A DNA stretch of 30,291 nucleotides from Chara braunii (Eukaryota; Streptophyta; Charophyceae; Charales; Characeae), in the NCBI GenBank assembly GCA_003427395.1, contig BFEA01000285.1, positions 1,181,640 through 1,211,930 of the forward strand, given 5' to 3'. Below the pieces are notes generated by a model. The model searched no databases, had not been told where the DNA came from, and saw only the letters and a list, made by a program, of their open reading frames with translations. A program made the translations under genes and the position numbers. Position 1 is the stretch's first letter, and each line of letters opens with the position of its first letter. Positions 10,501-20,306 of this stretch are shown one piece after another.

Positions 10501-11075
10501 AGTTTAAGCATCGCGAACGACTGCCCGAACAACTGATAACCTGTGGCAACTGTAGGGGAATTTTGTTTGTGGAGTGCGAAACTCTACTCAAAACAGATCA
10601 AAATCCAACAAGAAGGCCTACCAAACTCGCCCCAGTTGCTTTTGAGTATCGAGAACGACTGCCCGAACAACTGATAACCAACGGGAACCGGAGGGGAATT
10701 CTGTTTATGAAGTGCGAAACTCTGCTCAAAAGATATCCAGATCCAACAAGAAGACCCACCAAACTCGCCCTTGTCGCATTTGAGCATCGGGAACGACTGC
10801 CCGAACAACTGAAAACCTGCGGGAACTGGAGGGGAATTTTGTTTGTGGAGTGCGAAACTCTGCTCAAAACAAATCCAGATCCAACAAGAAGGTCTACCAA
10901 ACTCGCCCCAGTTGTGTTCGAGCATCGTGAACGACTGCCCGAACAACAGATAACCTGCGGTAACTGGAGAAGAGTCGAGTGCGAAAGTCTGCTCAAAACA
11001 GATCCAGATTCAACAAGAAGGCCCACCAAACTTGCCCCTGTTGCGTTTGAGCATCACAAATGACTGCTTGAACAA
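10440..11075. repeat. 138-bp tandem repeat, about 4.5 copies
   Basis: AACGACTGCCCGAACAACTG recurs at 10516, 10654, 10792 and 10930, exactly 138 bp apart. A diverged fifth copy starts at 11059 after a 9-bp shortening. Because 138 is a multiple of 3, both strands stay open for about 150 codons (10563-11063 on plus) and encode 46-residue repeats. These ORFs are probably by-products of the repeat. Units are 85-95% alike by eye. Confidence 0.93.
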
Positions 11076-11230
11076 ATGATCACCAAGGTCCCCTAAGAGT
11101 GTTTTTGGCAATCCGCAAAGACAACCACCTACTGTTTGACACTTCTTGTAGGTGGTCGGGTAACAAGCACAGTGGGACTGAAGCTATTCGGCACCCCAGC
11201 GTCCGCTCCATTGGTGAGATAAGAATTTGT

Positions 11231-12836
11231 GAAGTCCAGATTCTGGCGGATTTAGATTGTGGGCATGTAGAACGGGAATCGCAGGGTGGCGTTGTTCGAA
11301 GCTCGCGCCACCCCGACAATGGAACCGAAGTTGAAGTCCGTCGTCGTCAGAGTACACCGGCCAAGCAGTACACCGCCGTGGTCCGAACTTCACATATTCA
11401 CCAGCTTTGGCAACGGAAGAAGTTCGGATGCCGACAGACTTGGCGGTATTCCTGGTGGCTCGTCGACAATTATCCTTTCTCACCAGTACTTGAAGTTCGG
11501 ATGTCAGCGAACTTCGTGTTTCCACACAACCACCGCTGCAAATAGGGTCTTCCTGGTCCAGCGCGGGAGGGGAGAACAAAAAAAGCTCGCCAACATCCGA
11601 ATTTCACGTTTTGTCTGCTGGGGCTGACCGAAGAAGTCTGCCCGCATCCGAACTTCAATGATTGGCCTACTTTGCATCCAAACTTCGCGTTCCGGGTGTG
11701 AGGGCTAACTGGAGAAGTCCGCCCACATCCGAATTTCAATGATTGGCCTACTATGTTGCTAAACAGTTGTCATTTGCCGGTATCCGAACTTGAATCGTTG
11801 TCTTAACATTGCAACTGGATAGCCAAGGATGCAGGCTAACTCGACGAATTGGATGGCTGTGGAGGTGATGTTCTTTTGCATCACAGCCTCACGTATTATC
11901 GATCTGTGGCTATTGTGGAAGTCCCCCGGCATCCAAACTATTAGGTTGGACCCTTGCCTTTCCAGTTGCAATGTTTAGACAACATTCAAGTTCGGATAAC
12001 GGCGAATGACAACTGTTTAGCAGTAGAGTACGCCAATCATTGAAGTTCAGATGGGGACGGACTTCTTCAGTCAGCCCCCACAGTTGGAACACGAAGTTAG
12101 GATGCAGAGTAGGTCAGTCTTTGAAGTTCAGATGCGGGCGGACTTCTTCAGTCAGCCCCCGTAGACAAGACATGAAGTTCAGATGTCGGCAGGCTTCTTT
12201 TGTCCTCCCCTCCCGTTCTACCAGGAAAACCCTAGTTGCAGTGGAGGTTGTGCGGAAAACAAAGTTCGCCCGCATTCGAACTTCTTCCGTTGCCAATGGT
12301 GGTGGATATGTGAAGTTCAGATGTCGGCGAACTACAACTGTTTAGCAGCAGAGTAGGCCAATCCTTGAATTTCGAATGCGGGCGGACTTCTTCAGTTAAC
12401 CACCACAGCCGGAATGCATAGTTTGGATACAGAGTAGGCTAGTCTTTGAAGTTCGGATGCAGGCGGACTTCTTCAGTCAGCTCCTTCAGACAAAATGTGA
12501 AGTTCGGATGCTGGCGAACTTCTTTTGTCCTCCCTCCCGTGTTGGACCAGGAAGACCCTATTTGCAGCGGTGGTTGTGTGGAAACACAAAGTTCGCTGGC
12601 ATCCGAACTTCAACTACTGGTAAGAAAGGATAACTGTTGATGAGCTGCCAGGAATACCGCCAAGTCCGTCGACATCCGAACTTCTTCTGTCTCCATTGGT
12701 GGTGAATATGTGAAGTTCGGATGTCGGCGGACTTCGTGCATTCACGCATGGTCTGCAGTGACTACGGGCTTTTGTGCTTGCGATTAGACCCCGCACTATT
12801 GTTGCGGTATTTCAAGTTCGGATCCTGGCTTACTAC
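11231..12836. repeat. cluster of ~22 palindromic 24-nt elements
   Basis: Plus-orientation copies start at 11231, 11419, 11492, 11987, 12042, 12123, 12174, 12312, 12366, 12448, 12499, 12712 and 12813. Minus-orientation copies start at 11369 (poor), 11582, 11633, 11714, 11769, 11928, 12261, 12588 and 12661. The clearest are 11492-11515 (arms GAAGTTCG/CGAACTTC, centre GATGTCAG) and 12499-12522 (same arms, centre GATGCTGG). Half copies occur near 11679, 12093 and 12418. Orientation switches follow the larger inverted repeat in this interval. Confidence 0.88.
11369..12735. repeat. large inverted repeat (foldback-like), centre ~11890
   Basis: Sequence at about 11369-11830 returns in reverse complement at about 11953-12735. 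Inner ends match well: GTTGTCTTAACATTGCAACT (near 11795) pairs with the complement of the stretch ending GTTTAGACAAC near 11983. Outer parts also match, for example the GTCTTCCTGGTCCAGC block at about 11550 and its complement near 12545. The right arm is longer because an internal ~320-bp block is duplicated (12000-12310 and 12320-12530). The ~120-bp middle holds a smaller stem, GTGATG...CATCAC. Long inverted arms made of subrepeats recall Foldback transposons. No coding core is present. Confidence 0.82.
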
Positions 12837-12839
12837 AAC

Positions 12840-13392
12840 AATGCTTGGATGGGGTGTTCGAAATGCGTCCTTTGTGAAACAGCAAAAGCGGTTGGATGGA
12901 TGCCGATGTGTTTCGATGATGAACAAGGTTCGATAATGTCCGATGGTCGATGTTGGACAATATCTGATGGAGTCTGATCGATTTTCGCTTCGCATAAGGG
13001 CTCCAAGAAAAAAAAAACACACGATCTCTCAATCAGTCAGTCAATCAATGCATCCGTCGTTGACCGATAATCAAACAGTTCATCAATCAAGAGATCGACC
13101 ACGCTGTGTTGCTTAATGGACTAGCTGATTGGACGGGCGGTCGTGTTTTGATCGATCGCTTGTTTTTGTAGTTGAGGATCGTGGGGTGCGACAACAGCAA
13201 GGGGTGTTTATGCTCACACGCATGCACACACACAGACAGATACACGATGGTATATTCTGCGTTTGATATTGTTTGTTCACTTGTTTGCTCGTGCGGTTCA
13301 AGCTCTCGATTCGTTAACTAACTTATTGGTTGAACTATCTATTGATCAAAACAACTACATATGATGATGTGTTGATTGAGCGGCTTGTTCAG
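12840..13392. other. non-coding stretch
   Basis: No ORF with a recognisable domain. Recurrent short words (GATCGATCGCTTG, TCAATCAATC) link this stretch to the palindrome that follows and to the AATC microsatellite at 14340. Confidence 0.45.
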
Positions 13393-13616
13393 TCAAACAT
13401 CACACCCTCTGAATGATCAATCGGTCGATTGACGAACAGATCGTTCCCGATAATTCGCTTCCTTGACGAGTGCATGCCCGTTCATTTGCGCAGATCAAAT
13501 ACGCACGTGTTTGATATGCGAAAATGAACGAGCATCAACTCGTCGAGCAAGGTAATTATCGGGAACGATTTGTTCGTCAATCAATTGATTGATTACTCGG
13601 AGGGTGCGATGTTTGA
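13393..13616. repeat. near-perfect 224-bp palindrome
   Basis: The left arm 13393-13499 and right arm 13510-13616 are inverted copies with roughly 80-85% identity by eye, around the spacer TACGCACGTG. Matching blocks include GATCGTTCCCGATAATT on the left and AATTATCGGGAACGATT on the right. Transcribed, it would give one long hairpin. Confidence 0.93.
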
Positions 13617-14043
13617 TCGATCGCTTGCTTGTCGTTATCAACTATTCATCTTTATGGAGCACAACGACTAATCAGACATTCTGTTACATAATACTCACAT
13701 GCACACACTCACTTTCGCACACACACGCACACCCATACACACGCACGCACACACCCATACACACACACAAGCACACACACCCGCACACACTTTTTTATTT
13801 GATCTAAGCGGTTTGCCGACTGTTCGCTTCGTGGATTCAACGAGCGGCCTGTTGATTGTGCCGACCCCACCACCGCAAACAAATGCATGCAACAATGCTT
13901 GCACGATCACATACTACATCTTGAAACATAAACTCACCCAGTCGATCGATGTTTTCACTCCTTTCTGCCACCTGATCTTTGTTCTTTTGATGGAAGGGTG
14001 GCTCGTCCAATCAACCGATCGAGTAGTAGATAGGTACGTGACA
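13617..14043. repeat. (CA)n-rich tract and flanking non-coding DNA
   Basis: An interrupted CA/CACG microsatellite covers about 13697-13788. Short ORFs on both strands are His/Thr or Val/Cys runs produced by the microsatellite. 13800-14040 holds no recognisable feature. Confidence 0.8.
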
Positions 14044-14109
14044 CCCGCGGCCTAGGCCGTGGGGAATTCGGCCGCAGCAAACGAAAAAGTTGGTCGTGGC
14101 CACGACCAA
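14044..14109. repeat. two adjacent short palindromes
   Basis: 14090-14109 is a perfect 20-bp palindrome, TTGGTCGTGGCCACGACCAA. At 14044-14063 CCCGCGGCCTAGGCCGTGGG is palindromic but for one position. They directly precede a poly-T run and the assembly gap. Confidence 0.9.
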
Positions 14110-14137
14110 TGAGGCTGAATGAGGCCTTGTCCGCGGC

Positions 14138-14316
14138 CTTTTTTTTTTTTTTTTTTTTTTGTGNNNNNNNNNNNNNNNNNNNNNNNNNNNNNNNNNNNNN
14201 NNNNNNNNNNNNNNNNNNNNNNNNNNNNNNNNNNNNNNNNNNNNNNNNNNNNNNNNNNNNNNNNNNNNNNNNNNNNNNNNNNNNNNNNNNNNNNNNNNNN
14301 NNNNNNNNNNNNNNNN
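14138..14316. other. poly-T run followed by assembly gap (N)
   Basis: About 21 T residues precede GTG and then 153 N bases (14164-14316). The gap lies between homopolymer and dinucleotide runs, so it is probably unresolved simple sequence; its N count need not equal its true size. Confidence 0.97.
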
Positions 14317-14534
14317 AGAGAGAGAGAGAGAGAGACTCAATTAATCAATCAAGCAATCAATCAATCAAATCAATCAAATCAATCAATCTACCAAACCAAT
14401 CAATCAAACCAATCTCGATTGGTTTGGTAGATTGATTGACTTGATTGATTGATTGATTGATTAATTGATTGATTGATTGATTGATTGATTGTGTGTGTGT
14501 GTGCGTGTGTGTGTGGGTGTGTGTGTGTGTGTGT

Positions 14535-14593
<59 letters not shown>

Positions 14594-14684
14594 ACGCGTG
14601 TGCCGAGGGGAGTGGAGGGAGGACCCCTCCCCCACCATTCAATTAATCAATCAATCAACAATCAAGCAATTAATCAATCAATCG

Positions 14685-14749
<65 letters not shown>

Positions 14750-14750
14750 A
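14317..14750. repeat. compound microsatellite with AATC/GATT palindrome and (GT)n
   Basis: In order: (AG)n 14317-14333; (AATC)n to 14400; a unique turn; (GATT)n from 14418 to 14490; (GT)n with interruptions to about 14592; then (AATC)n 14640-14746. The AATC and GATT arms are inverted over about 43 bp, sharing the non-repetitive block CTACCAAACCAAT and its complement ATTGGTTTGGTAG. The block can therefore fold on itself rather than being two independent tracts. Confidence 0.95.
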
Positions 14751-15480
14751 AAAACTATCAATCAAGCAATATTTATTTTTTTATATTTATTTATTTATTT
14801 TTGTCACATACCAAAAAACACCCCCCCAAATTTTTAATTTTTTTTTTTTTTTTTTTAATAGGGCCATAGAGGTCGACGTGCAACGGTCGCTCGCGCCCGC
14901 CGTTTTCCTACGCACTCCCCCACCTGGGCCTGGCCACGCGGCCTCGACCGCGGGCCCGTAGTCGACCTCCTCGGCTGCGTCCTAGGGCGCAGAATCCCCG
15001 ACCAGGAGTGTAACGTAGGTAGATAGATAATAAATGATATGTTGATTGCTGGAATGGTTGATTGGATCATTGATTCCTTGGTTGCGCGCTTGTAGATACA
15101 ATGTGTCGATGGGGCCCATTGGAGGAACCGCCCAGTTGTGGGAGAGTGAGGTTCAACAATTTCTCCACACACACGCAATGACACATCCACATATGCTCAC
15201 ACGAGTGCAGACGTGAAAGAACACAATACAACAAACAAAAAAAACACATACAAAAAACGCAAGTCGTCGCACACACACACACCTGTCCGAACGAAGGCAA
15301 GCACAACAGGGAATGAACAAATGCATAAGGTTACTCATACGTGCACAATCATACATACATACATACACGGCGTCCCTCTCACACAACCGCGGGTGTACAC
15401 ACGTAAGCAAAATGCGTCGGGAACAGGAAGGTCGCGTTTCATGAGTCCCCTTTTCAATCGGCACTCATCGCGATGAAGAT
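14751..15480. other. low-complexity intergenic DNA
   Basis: Contains A/T homopolymers (14840-14856), a short GC-rich block (14870-15000), and CA-rich, A-rich sequence (15170-15400). No gene seen. Confidence 0.5.
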
Positions 15481-16700
15481 GTTGTCTGCAGAATGGATCG
15501 TGTGCAGTTCTACTAAAGCCGCAGAAATCGTTGTGGAAGCGGCGCAACTTGCGTGGTGTGGCGGCGAATGAATTGCGTTGAACGAGCAGCGCGCATGCGA
15601 AGCAAGCCCGTCAGCAGGTCGCTGATTGGAACACCAAAGAACGTGTCGCGAAAGGTGCTTTGCGATGCAAGTGTGTGTCGCTTGCGGTTGTTGAGTTCTG
15701 CGCTGGTTGGATGACATGGCACAGCACTGAAGATTGCGATGACATCAATCACCGCAGTTCTCGACCGATGGTGTTGACGAGAGAGGGAGAGTGCAGGTGG
15801 TCGGTCTGACAGCATCTCCCCACCAAAATGCAATACTGCGAAATGAGCATTTGGGGGGGGGGAGATTCGTTTCATAGGTTCGCACGCCTTGGGCACGCGA
15901 AGGGCTTTCCGCGCGGAATGGAAGGCCTGTTTCGAAATCGAAATTGTGGGCCCAAATGGGGGCCGGAAACATTTCACCCATTGGACCCAAACGAAAAAGC
16001 GCGGGAGTCCAGGAACCGTTGGATTTGCCCAATCGACGACCAGGGTCCTTTTGAGCTTAGGGCCTGCATACGACACGACACGTATGAGGGTCGTTGTTGA
16101 CAATCGCTGGCGGGCCTTTCCGGGCGCTACCGAGCGACTGGGGGGTGAGAGGGGGGGCTTTTCACTGAAGGGCAGGAGGACAATTGCACCGAACGGCAAA
16201 CGAAATGGAAGGCCAGCCTTGGCCACGTCGTCCGATTTGCACATCGCAAGGCCTTTTCTCGCCAGGGCACATGGCTTGCAGGGTGAACGTCACACTAGAT
16301 AGCGACCCGGAGGCTACCAGGAGGATGAACGTCACACTGGGTAGCAACCCGGAGGCGATCGCGGGATGGCTTCCACTCAACGGGCCCCCCCAGTTCACCC
16401 TCCCCTTCCCCGAATTCTATCGTGCTCAACGACAACCCCTCTACGTTGCACCATCGTCGTCGTTCACCCCAAGCTTTACAACTCCGTCGTTGTCCTCGAC
16501 GATCGATCTCCTAGGTACGTTAGAGTTGCGCTCGAAGACACCATGGCGTCCGCAGACCATCGCGAGTATCGCAAATTTCGCGTGAGATTTCTTCCGCGTC
16601 CTGACAGTCTCGCAATGTTGAGGGTCGTCGCCAATCTGCATTTCGTGTCTCCCTCTCCATCCTCTCCTGTCTCTATTTCCTTGCCGCCCCCAACATTTGT
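15481..16700. other. unassigned GC-rich stretch, open in several frames
   Basis: The minus strand is open for 243 codons (16244-15513), and plus-strand frames are also open for 90-137 codons. No frame shows a recognisable domain. The overlapping openness on both strands suggests low stop density rather than a gene. A small tandem repeat, TGAACGTCACACT...GACCCGGAGGC, occurs twice at 16282 and 16327. I cannot name a product. Confidence 0.3.
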
Positions 16701-16702
16701 TA

Positions 16703-16800
16703 TTTAGTAATGTTCATTGCACGCACTGTTGCTTCTTATCTGTTCGCTCCTCTAGATAAATCTCTTTAGTAATGTCCATTGCACGCACTCTTGCTCCTTG
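16703..16800. repeat. 62-bp direct repeat, two copies
   Basis: TTTAGTAATGTYCATTGCACGCACT followed by TTGCT(T/C)CTT recurs with about a 62-bp offset (near 16705 and 16767; listed as a consensus in two parts). Part of the second copy returns inverted near 17165-17200. Confidence 0.75.
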
Positions 16801-17210
16801 TCTGTGGTAAAACCATTCGCAGGTCCCCACGTGGCGGAAGAAAAAGGCCACAAGTAGTGTGTGCCACGAGCGGGCGACGTGAGCCATCACTACACACTGC
16901 GCGCTCTTCTTTAACGAGCAAAGCTGCTTGCGACGGGAGGCTAGCACTGCATGCTTACAACCAATCCCATGGTGGCATGATCGCGCGAGCATGAACGCAC
17001 AAAAGTCTTCTTTGCGTTCGTGCTAGCTCGTTCATGCCACCATGGGATTGGTCGTCAGCAGGCAATGCTTGTCTGTCGTCGTGAGTTGCTTTCTTCGTTA
17101 AAGAAGAGCGGACGGTGGATAGCGATGGCTGGGGTCGCCTGCGCGGTTACAAATTGCTCGGTTCATCTTGACAAAGAGCAGTGGTGTGCGCGTATCACCC
17201 GTCGGCGCGC
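16790..17210. repeat. ~400-bp inverted repeat, centre ~17008
   Basis: Core arms are 16902-17005 and 17010-17110. The 20 bases 16961-16980 are the exact complement of 17032-17051 (TCATGCCACCATGGGATTGG). Outer similarity continues with gaps to about 16790 and 17200. Because it is inverted, two divergent ORFs start near the centre with the same peptide, MLARSCHHGIG (minus from 16992, plus from 17020); these are mirror copies, not evidence for a gene. Confidence 0.9.
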
Positions 17211-17406
17211 ATTTTCGTAATCACACATCGTCATGATCACTCGATCATGACAACACACAGACTATTCATACGCAACGATTGTTTTCAAGGAGGGGGCAGC
17301 TTTATTTATTGTCCAGGTGTGACGTCTATGCAAAATGAGGTTTTCATCGGCTATAGAAAAGCACGAGGCGGAAAACGATGGCTCAGTTGTTTAAGCGCGT
17401 ACTCTC

Positions 17407-17496
17407 GTCGATGCGGAACGAGGTTCTCGTCGTGGTCTGCCACGTGGACCACAGCGCACTCTTCGTTGGTCGACGAGAACCTCGTTCCACATCGAC
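17407..17496. repeat. 26-bp inverted repeat
   Basis: Arm 17407-17432 (starting GTCGATGCGGAACGAGG) pairs with 17471-17496 (ending CCTCGTTCCACATCGAC) with one mismatch across a 38-nt loop. The next 260 bp contain only partial repeats of GATCAAGCGT and GTGAGTGCGACAC. Confidence 0.9.
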
Positions 17497-17759
17497 GACA
17501 TTGCTCGATAACGAATACAACTTCCTCCTTCGCGCATCCGCTGTGATCAAGCGTGTGGTCGTGAGTGCGACACATATGCGATCAAGCGTATCCTACGGTG
17601 CAATCTTGGTCGCACGATCGCGATAAACAAGCAGCAGGCACGGTCAAGCTTTTGATCGTGAGTGAGACACGTGTGCCTTCTCATCAGCAACTATCCGTGA
17701 GGTGATAGTCATGGTCCGTCGGGATCCAATCTTGTACGTATGCCTTCCCATGACCACAT

Positions 17760-19164
17760 GAAGTTCGGATGATGGCAGACTAGCACGACTGCAAGTCTTT
17801 CATGGCTATGGAGTTTTCGGTTGGTGGCGCCTCTCTGCGGCGGAGACATCATTGTTGAATTGTGGTGATCGAGGTTGTGAACATGAAGCTCGGATCCCGA
17901 CGGACTTGTGGTTTGGCAACCGACTTGAAACTCGCACAGTTGACAAACGGCTCTAAAAGTAGTTGGGTCGGGACATAGGTTTCCTGCGAGTCCAGTTTCG
18001 GGCGGTTTGCGGGTTGCAACGTCCCCGCGACATGGCCAACTATGTCATCGTCCTCTGTTCTCTCTCTATCGTTTGCTGGTGGAATGATTGTTAGCTTTTC
18101 GCACAAGCAGCTAGCCTCAATTGCAGAGAACCCTGATTTCACAAAGTTTGGATCCCGGCGGACTTTAAGTAATGTGTACCTCCAAATCCATCACCTCGCA
18201 AGACCCCAATTCAGGAACATCAAATGTATTGTCATTGCCAGCAACGTTTCTGACGAGCCACAAAATTTTTCACTTCGACCCTTGTCATCCCCAGTCACCA
18301 ACGGTTACCCCATGTTTCGTGGAGAGGTCGCTTCGCAAAAACACATTCCTGCAACATCAGGGTCCGAAAATCGTTGCTGGCGACTCGCAAAAAATAAAAA
18401 AATTGTCGTCCTCGACCCCTCTATACCCCGCCCACCAATCCTGTCCTCCTTCCTGTCTCCACCAAAGTTCGTCGGAATCCGAACTTCCACATCCACGGTT
18501 GTCGACTTAGCACCACAGGCCCGTTGTTCTCCTGGTTTGGCAAGGGGAGCAGACGAAGAAACCGTCCGCTGGTGGCATGAGTGCTCGCTTTTCGCACGAG
18601 CAGTTAGCCTGAATTGCAGAGAACCCTGATTCCATAAAGTTCGGATCCCGGTGGACTTTAAGTAATTTGTACCGCTAAATCCATCGCCTCACAGGACAAT
18701 TTGTCACTCTGACCCCTGTAAGCCCCAGTCACCGATGGTTACCCCATGTTTTGCGAAGACGTCGCTGGCAAAAACACCTTCCTGCAACATCAGGGTCTGG
18801 CAGTCGTTGTTGGCGACTTGCAAAAAATAAGAAAATCGTCGTCCTCGACCCCTGTAGACCCCGCCCACCAATCCTGTCCTCCCTCCCGCCTCAACCAACG
18901 TTCGCCGCAATCCGAACTTCCGCATCCACAGTTGTTTGCTCAACGCCTTTGGATCGTTGTTCTCCTGGTTTGGCAGGGGGAGAAGGCGACGAAACCCGGA
19001 TGAGGTCAGACCAAAAGCTTGCAGTGGGCGTGCACAATATTTGGACGGACCTGTCCACCGTACGTTTCCACCCACTACGGGCCTGCTATGACTCACCATA
19101 TGCGGGCGAAGGACATAACAAATGGGAACTCCATCCCCTACAAGTTCGGATCCCGGGGAACCTC
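17760..19164. repeat. palindromic element copies in 17.8-19.2 kb
   Basis: Plus copies: 17760-17783, 17885-17908, 18143-18166, 18636-18659, 19141-19164. Minus copies: 18464-18487, 18897-18920. Most plus copies here have the GATCCCGG or GATCCCGA centre, unlike the GATGNNGG centres of the 11-12.7 kb cluster, so at least two subfamilies exist. In each duplicated block a plus copy and a minus copy face each other about 260-320 bp apart. Confidence 0.85.
18088..18990. repeat. tandem duplication of a ~490-bp block
   Basis: Block 18088-18580 is followed by a second copy 18581-18990. TTGCAGAGAACCCTGATT lies at 18121 and 18614 (offset 493), and GCAACATCAGGG at 18351 and 18784 (offset 433). The second copy therefore lost about 60 bp, including the part near 18205-18260. 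Both end in CTGGTTTGGCA plus a purine-rich tail. No coding domain seen. Confidence 0.9.
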
Positions 19165-19568
19165 ATGTAAAGACCCCCAGCCAGGGCAGTATCACGGACG
19201 TCGTTCAGCAATGAGCTAGCTCTCCTCGTTAATAACCCTCTCCTCATTTAAAAACGCCTCCGGATCTGGGCAAATATTTTCCTTGCCAGCGAACAACATC
19301 TCCTCGTTTGGAAACCCCTCCGGGGGTTCGTGGGGTCTGCCGAGGGGCCCGACAACCATGTTCTTCTTAGTCCTCTAACATGTGCACTTGGAGTGAGAAA
19401 CAACGCCAATCCAACTGTCGAGGCGGGGAAAACCGCGGGTTCTTGTTGAATCGGGATTTGTGGGGGTTGTTGAAGGGGCCTTTACCCTTGTTCTTTTCTA
19501 ATCGTGCACGGTTGTTGAATAACCTCCCGGTAGTACATTGTTCGCGATCACGGGACCCCGATCATTGA
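19165..19568. other. non-coding stretch
   Basis: No gene recognised. The word CTCCTCRTTTRRAAACSCCTCCGG occurs twice (near 19230-19260 and 19290-19325), so a short diverged duplication is present. Confidence 0.4.
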
Positions 19569-20306
19569 CAAGTTCGGATCCCAGTGAACTTCGAGGATCG
19601 CGCTTTGTTGTGGCCATTCCTGAACTCCGCCATCGATTTGCCGCGGTTGACGCACGACCGTTGTGAGGACTGCGGAAGTGGGCATTCCCAGCACACGTGC
19701 GTGCGTTGTCGATTTACAGAATGGGGGTTTGTGAGGGATGCATAAGGGTCTTCGAGCTCTGGTCGTTTCTTGTACTGTCGCCTTGTCGCTGGAATTACAT
19801 AATCGGGGTTTGTGGGGGATGCATAAGGGTGATTGCCAGCACACGAGCTCGGCTTGTCGCTGGAGTTAATCGGGGTTTAAAGGGGGTCGCTTGAGGGACC
19901 TCAAACCATGATTTCCATTTTCGCAACCAGACATGGACTTGCTGGTGATGGTAACCTCGGCCTTGGTCTATCTCTTCTGCCGCAATTCGTCGACCTATAA
20001 TCGTATGAGACGCTGTTGTGGTCATTTGTGTCCGTCACCTGCTAAGAAGCACTGGTTTCGAAGGTGCGTGGACTACGCGGACTGCGGAGGCTTGCAGCGC
20101 CAACGCACGGCCTCACCTTGGTGGTGGAGTTAATCGGGGTTGATAGGGATCACTTGAGGGTCATTCAACCATATTTTTTTTTATCTGCAAGCACTCATAG
20201 CCTTGCATTTTTCATAACGCTTATCCGACAGGCATTTCATTGCAATCGAGGAATACCAGTTCGTTGTGGACTCTATTACTGACAAGTGCGGATCCCAGCA
20301 CCCTTC
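19569..20306. repeat. diverged ~714-bp repeat with inner GGGGTTTGTG minirepeats
   Basis: TGACAAGTTCGGATCCCAGT and its relative TGACAAGTGCGGATCCCAGC (with CTTCGAGGATC after them) lie at 19567 and 20281, offset 714. Each carries a palindromic element (19569-19592 and 20283-20306). In between, GGTTTGTGRGGGATGCATAA recurs at about 19727 and 19808, followed by further AATCGGGGTT words at 19868 and 20132. Confidence 0.75.

Noticed and set aside
10563-11063. Plus-strand 166-codon repeat protein
   Set aside because: The opposite strand is equally open because the 138-bp period is a multiple of three; no start context or domain supports a gene.
13680-14640. ORFs of Cys/Val or His/Thr runs
   Set aside because: Direct translation of CA/GT microsatellites.
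15513-16244. Minus-strand 243-codon ORF
   Set aside because: Overlapping open frames exist on the plus strand and no motif is recognisable; kept only as an unassigned stretch.
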